From NCBI GenBank assembly GCA_026119935.1, contig JALRMH010000001.1, positions 1,488,001 through 1,552,000 on the forward strand: a stretch of 64,000 nt of DNA. Direction: 5' to 3'. This stretch comes from Endothia cerciana. Its lineage: Eukaryota; Ascomycota; Sordariomycetes; Diaporthales; Cryphonectriaceae. The position numbers and the translations under genes are program-made. This document shows, one piece after another, positions 59,269 to 64,000 of the stretch; the first letter of the stretch is position 1, and the number at the start of each line of letters is the position of its first letter. The notes under the pieces are model-generated. The model did not search any database, was not told the DNA's origin, and worked only from the letters and a program-made list of their open reading frames with translations.

Positions 59269-60011
59269 ATGTCTTGTAAGTGGAACCCGTCCCACAAGGC
59301 TGACCGCGGCCCCACAAGCCACATGGTCGCCATGCACGACATTAACACTCCTTTGACCCTTGCACAGGGTTCACCTCCAACAGCAGGGTCGTGATCAAGA
59401 CCAAACTGCCCCCGGGTGCGACCCGGAAACAGGGAGTGGACATGCTTCACGACCAGGATTTCTTCATCAACTGCGACCCCTGCCTGCAGAAGTACGAGCT
59501 CCTGGAGAGGGAGATGGCCAGCCCCCAGCTCCCAGAGGACCGGGTCAGGGGCATCGGCCCGACGACGTCCTACAAGATCATGGACGTCGTCGAGAACATC
59601 CCGAAGGGCGTCTGGGGAAGCCACGTCGAGTCGCAGTATGAGTTTACCGATGTGGAACGGGGTCTGTTCTGCCGGATCCGCAGCCCCCTGAACGTGGTGA
59701 TGGAGGCGCTGTGGGAGATCCGGGAGGCCGAGGACGGCGAGGGGCTGGAGCTGGTGGAGGAGGCTGATATCAAATGTTCGAAACTGCTCATCGGTATCGT
59801 GAAGAGCCAGACTGAGGGTGGTGGTAAGTAACATTTCCACACCCCCCCTCCTTCTGTCCGGGACTCGGCCCCTGAGGCTGGAACCCAATCATCTGCGGAG
59901 ACCGTCCTATTCATGCTGAACTTTAGTCTAGCTGGGAAGATTCACGGGAAGATGATGGACCGGCTGAGGAAGGAGGTTGAAGAGCCTTCAACGGATGGTG
60001 GTCCTGCTTGA
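59269..60011 (+). CDS. DUF7053-type protein, three exons with a 7-bp first exon
   Basis: Spliced model: 59269-59275 (MS plus one base), 59368-59823 and 59932-60011, 180 aa; introns 92 and 108 bp with donors GTAAGT and GTAAGT. The tiny first exon is supported because the joined start reads MSWFTSNSRVVIKTKLP, and no ATG precedes the second exon in its frame. Features: RVVIKTKLPPGATRKQGVDM, HDQDFFINCDPCLQKYELLE, then a region with GPTTSYKIMDVVENIPKGVW, resembling fungal DUF7053 proteins (FTVxxxTPLPPGxxRxxAIxxLHDHxxMIxxNP). The third exon uses acceptor GTCTAG rather than the nearer TTTAG, which would give an immediate stop. No enzyme motif; function unknown. Confidence 0.75.
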
Positions 60012-61726
60012 GAGTCCCGGCGGGTGGTGTCCCAAGGTCCCTGGATATTGGGACGGCTGCATTCCACGTCCTCTGTTTTGGACTATCGTATAGAGGTAAT
60101 TTCAGCCACATATTTTCATCCCTCCGGTGCAACAACCCAGGTCGCAGTACTCAAAAATCTCCCAAGGTCGTGGTAGCTCGTCACTCGAGGCGGTCCCAGG
60201 TGCGTAAAGGGACCAGCATGGCTTCCGGGCTATTATTACATAGCTCGCAGAGCCACCGAGGACGTGCAGAGTCTTTCGAACAGAATATCCCATCCTACCC
60301 ACAGGCGACAACATGAGGGTTGACTTGCGGCGGCCATCGTATTACGCTGAGTAGACCTCTTGTGTAAGATACCGTTTGCCTAAGTACAAAGCAGCAGTAT
60401 GCAATAGCATACTCCCCCGCCCCTCCCCCCACACGCCAGGCAAGAAGGGCTCTCCCAGATTTTCTGAATTCCCCTTCGGAGTCTCCTCGGCGGGCTGCTC
60501 CTGTCGGCCGGCTCGCCTCCAACCCAGCTCTCCTGTTGGCTGTGACGGAGGCCGCTGTGTCTGCCGCTCAAGTCTCTATAGAGGCGGTCTTCACACGACC
60601 GTCCTCGGTTCATGAACAGCTCCGGCCATAGACCTTCCACTTAGAAGTATTTGGCGTTTAGGCGAACTATGCTGCGGGTGCACCCATCCCTTAGGCTTGG
60701 CTTGGTCAAGGGACTTGGACTTACGTATTCTTGGCCTTCACAGGCCCACGGCCCGTCCCCGGGTTGGACACCAGCACTCGGGGGGCGGGGGGAGACATGA
60801 TTGCTGTGGAAACGAACTTTGCAACATGCAGCAAGAATGTCATTTTGAAGATAAGGGCCGATTGTCATCTAGGCTGCCATAGCTGGCCAGGGGAACCAAT
60901 AGGTGGCGCATTGGAGCGATGATATATCGAGCCACGAGTCGTGGCTGCGAATGAAGTGTCGTGCACGAGAAAGAAATTTGGTGGAACGCCCAAGCAGGGG
61001 CCGATTCGTCATTCAGCCGCGGGTGGGGTGGGGGGGGGGGGGCTCGCAGGGATATCAGTTTGACCCCGTGGGCCGCGTCTACGCCTGCAGTAATCTTCTA
61101 GTGCTGTTTGCTTTCGTTGGACCCTGCATCGTATCTGAGACCGACCGAGACGTCCACCACAACCACCTCCACCCCTTCCTTGGCTTCACCTCAGGACTAT
61201 ACCTCACATCCTTTCGGCTCCAACAGGTTACCGTATATAACACAGCCACGCCAGGGCGGTTGGCACCACACTACCCGGCCGCACAGGGCTGTGCTGCACT
61301 ATCTGGCTTTCGCTAGCTGCAAGTCGGTGGAGCTGACATGTCCACCGCCTCCAGCCAAGGCGAACAGGACCTTCACAATACCTCAATGCCCATCGCGCCC
61401 CAACTGGCACTTCATTCCGGAGCACTTCTTGATAGTTATCTCTGTCCATCTCTTGCCCCGGACCGCACCCCCCCTCTGGGTTATCTTCCCCCTCGCTACC
61501 CAAAGAAGGCTGTCTCACAAGAGACTGGCATACGTGAGATTATCTCACAAGAAGTTGCCTCGTTACCGACGCTCGTAGTCCTAAGACAGTCTGGGGGTGA
61601 ACCCCCGAGTTGACCGGACTTTGTTGAACACCCAGGAAATACGACTGGCACCAACGACTGCGGAGCAGGCCGCGGTCGAGTCCTACCTTTTGTCTGTCTC
61701 CGGAGCCTCCTTGAGGGCCTGCCGCC
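60012..61726. other. 1.7 kb gap upstream of the kinase gene
   Basis: No supported gene. Contains a 13-base G tract at 61030-61042 and a pyrimidine-rich leader from about 61090 to 61680, likely promoter and 5' leader of the kinase. Confidence 0.45.
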
Positions 61727-64000
61727 ATGGCACATCTCTCAACATACGCTGCCGACTTTTCGGTCACCAGGCACAAGGCGATCGAGGATGCGAAGAAGAT
61801 GCAGGTCGTGGTGCAGGAGGAATGTAGTAAGGCCGGGCAGGAGGTCCCTCCATATCTACTGCGGGAGCTGATCGGCAAGGGGAGCTTCGGACGCGTCTAC
61901 AAGGCCTCGGACGCAAAGACAAGCCGGGTCGTCGCGGTCAAGATCATCGACATCGAAGAGTCTGATACTCTCAACCCCAAACTAGCCGACACGTACTCAG
62001 AGTTCCTCAAGGAGATCAATGCCCTCAAACTGCTCAGCGAGGGCGGCGCAAAGAACATCAACCATGTCCTCGATGCTCTACCCGTGGGCCAGTCAATGTG
62101 GATGGTCTGTGAGTATTGCGCCGGCGGTAGCGTGGCCACGCTGATGAAGCCGACTGCGCCGGGAGGTCTCCAGGAGAAATGGATCATACCGATCCTCAGA
62201 GAAGTCGCCGAGGCCATCTTCTGGGTCCACAAGGCCGGCATCATCCACCGCGACATCAAGTGTGCCAATGTGCTGATCACCGAGGCCGGCGGTGTCCAGC
62301 TTTGCGACTTCGGCGTATCAGGCGTGATCGAGACGAGGTTCGATAAGCGATCCACCTTCATAGGGACACCACACTGGATGGCTCCGGAACTCTTCGACCC
62401 GTCCGCATCATACGGAGTCGAGGTTGACATCTGGGCCTTCGGGTCCATGGTCTTCGAGATCGCCTCTGGCCTCCCACCAAACGTCATGGCAGGGGTCGAT
62501 GTCACGCAACTGGGCAGCTACCTTAAACAGCACACTCCGACACTAGAAGGAGACAAGTACTCCAAGAAACTTAAAGATCTCGTATCGTTTTGTCTGGTGG
62601 AAGATCCAACCAAGAGACCCATCATCGAAGAAGTCCAGCATCATCCCTACCTGATTAATACAGAGAACACACATCCAACCTCGTCATTAGCTATGCTGGT
62701 CAAGGCCTTCAGGGTTTGGGAATCTCAGGGCGGTAGCCGGAAGTCGCTATTCGCGCTGGGAGGTGCTCAAGGCCCGCTCGACCCCGACTTGGCTTCCACC
62801 GCAATGGCAAACGACGAATGGAACTTCAGCACGACTGTCGGCTTTGACCAGCGCGTCATGAGCAACACAGATGCACAGGCCGTCTACGACGTGTACGGCT
62901 CTCAGGTAGACCTCTCAGATCTCGGAGAGCCTACCCCTCAGGCATTCAAGCCCAAGCGGAGACGCCCACCACCGAACCTTCCGGTCATAAAGGCGCCCCT
63001 TGAGAAGGTCTTTGATCCCAACACAATATCGACGTATGAAGAGAACGCCCGGGTGTATTACGGAAGGCCGGTACTGCCACCAGCTTCGGATCTGCCCCTG
63101 CGAGACGATTCACACAATGCAACAGTGAGAGAATCTCTGATCGATCTGGACGTGTCGCTGCACGGCGGTCGCCTCTCAAAATTCGTTGACATGGAGACCA
63201 TCAAGGCTGGCCCACGACGGTCGCGTGATTACGAATTCGGCGGCGATGACTATGCTAGACAGCCTAACAGCGACCCGGAAACGGTCATCGCGTCGAACAG
63301 CAGGAAGACGCAGGAGTGGAAGTTCCCTGTCATGATGCCTGCCTCTGCCAATCCCGAAATGTCCCGCTTCCCTTTCAACGAAGATAGCAACAGTCGCCCG
63401 GGATCTGCCCGCCCGCCTTTGCACCACCACACGACGGAACCTGTCGGCTTTTCGCAAGACTTCAGAAGCAATAACCTCATGATCCCACGCACCGCCTCGC
63501 AACAAGACAACCGCATCTCGATGGGCAGCCTGATCGACCTAGATGAAAGTCTCCCGGACCCAACGATGCCCAGCGACGTCCGACGCCCATCAACAGCCAG
63601 TTCGGACGTAGTGTCTGAGGTCGGCAGCGCGTTTGATCTCGAAAGGCACACCTCGTACATTCCGTTGCCCTCGTCCAACCGAGAACCCTCGATCTACGTC
63701 TCGGACGACTCCAACCTGGCTGGTGGAACCACGAGCCAGCACGCGCCGCCGAACTTCGCAGATGACCGGGCACGGGGACGAAAGCTGAGTACGACTGATG
63801 CATTCATTGATGATGCGTACCTCTACGCTGGTGGCGAGGATGTTGGGGACCAGATGATGTTGGGGCCGGCGATCGGGAATCGCTCCTCGTCCCACTACAG
63901 GGATAACAGCCTCAATGGCATGAGCGAGACCGAATATACTACGGAATCAAGCAGAAGGACGCCATCTACTTCGTCTATGAACTCACTGTACCAGGCTGCG
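61727..64000 (+). CDS. STE20/GCK-type Ser/Thr protein kinase (3' end outside window)
   Basis: The frame is open from ATG 61727 (context GCCGCCATGG, a strong initiation site) to the window edge, 758 codons and continuing; no intron is needed. Kinase domain ~43-335: glycine loop GKGSFG (50-55), K72 in VAVK, E96 in the helix C, HRDIKCAN (H174, D176), DFG (194-196), GTPHWMAPE with APE at 219-221. The catalytic set is complete. WMVCEYCAGGSVATLMKPT and the EDP/TKRP helix resemble the GCK/YSK group, but the insertion GGAKNINHVLDALPVGQS is peculiar to a fungal subfamily I do not name. The remaining 420+ residues are Ser/Pro-rich. The N-terminal 40 residues are helical. The end lies beyond position 64000. 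Confidence 0.88.
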   Translation, partial: MAHLSTYAADFSVTRHKAIEDAKKMQVVVQEECSKAGQEVPPYLLRELIGKGSFGRVYKASDAKTSRVVAVKIIDIEESDTLNPKLADTYSEFLKEINALKLLSEGGAKNINHVLDALPVGQSMWMVCEYCAGGSVATLMKPTAPGGLQEKWIIPILREVAEAIFWVHKAGIIHRDIKCANVLITEAGGVQLCDFGVSGVIETRFDKRSTFIGTPHWMAPELFDPSASYGVEVDIWAFGSMVFEIASGLPPNVMAGVDVTQLGSYLKQHTPTLEGDKYSKKLKDLVSFCLVEDPTKRPIIEEVQHHPYLINTENTHPTSSLAMLVKAFRVWESQGGSRKSLFALGGAQGPLDPDLASTAMANDEWNFSTTVGFDQRVMSNTDAQAVYDVYGSQVDLSDLGEPTPQAFKPKRRRPPPNLPVIKAPLEKVFDPNTISTYEENARVYYGRPVLPPASDLPLRDDSHNATVRESLIDLDVSLHGGRLSKFVDMETIKAGPRRSRDYEFGGDDYARQPNSDPETVIASNSRKTQEWKFPVMMPASANPEMSRFPFNEDSNSRPGSARPPLHHHTTEPVGFSQDFRSNNLMIPRTASQQDNRISMGSLIDLDESLPDPTMPSDVRRPSTASSDVVSEVGSAFDLERHTSYIPLPSSNREPSIYVSDDSNLAGGTTSQHAPPNFADDRARGRKLSTTDAFIDDAYLYAGGEDVGDQMMLGPAIGNRSSSHYRDNSLNGMSETEYTTESSRRTPSTSSMNSLYQAA

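Overview
The window is nuclear DNA of a filamentous ascomycete (Pezizomycotina, most likely Sordariomycetes). Genes carry short 47-310 bp introns with GTRNGT donors and CTGAC-like branch sites. Intergenic gaps run 0.4-3.4 kb, and the gene set is typical of this group: PalC of the ambient-pH pathway, a HET-domain gene, DUF6594 and DUF7053 families, and an OTT_1508-type deaminase. The genus is an inference. I found no rRNA, tRNA, CRISPR array or intact transposon. Nearly every gene needs splicing. I rebuilt exon joins by hand from splice signals, reading phase and remembered family alignments, and no database was searched.

Layout. 0-12.4 kb: a C2H2-type zinc-finger protein (+), a DUF6594 membrane protein (-), a long unrecognised low-complexity protein (-) and the complex II assembly factor SDHAF1/Sdh6 (-). 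13.9-19.7 kb: a secreted cysteine-containing protein, a fumarylacetoacetate-hydrolase-family enzyme and an RBR (RING-IBR-RING) ubiquitin ligase, all (+). 20.3-24.3 kb: palC (-) and ALG6 (+), divergent. 27.1-31.7 kb: a cupredoxin-like membrane-anchored cell-surface protein and a dienelactone-hydrolase-family enzyme, both (+). 31.8-38.8 kb: BET2 (Rab geranylgeranyltransferase beta) (-) and a RhoGAP (+), divergent across 3.4 kb. 40.0-51.4 kb: two head-to-head housekeeping pairs, RRS1/RSM23 and MCM7/PEX1. 52.3-58.6 kb: an accessory-looking stretch with a broken family gene running into a broken HET-domain gene, then a large deaminase-fold protein on the opposite strand. 59.3-64 kb: a DUF7053 protein and a STE20-type kinase that runs off the right edge.

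How the genes fit together. Core-cell functions occur as divergent pairs with shared promoter gaps of about 0.5-0.6 kb: ribosome biogenesis with mitochondrial ribosome, DNA replication with peroxisome import, and pH signalling with N-glycan assembly. The most unusual region is 52.3-58.6 kb. There a gene of an unnamed fungal family carries a frame change and an in-frame stop. It abuts a HET domain that lacks its first conserved block and has a further two-base frame change at a CG repeat. Next to it lies a deaminase-fold protein of a class also discussed in fungal conflict systems. I read this as a decayed chimeric incompatibility-type locus; the individual lesions are visible in the sequence, while the chimera is inference.
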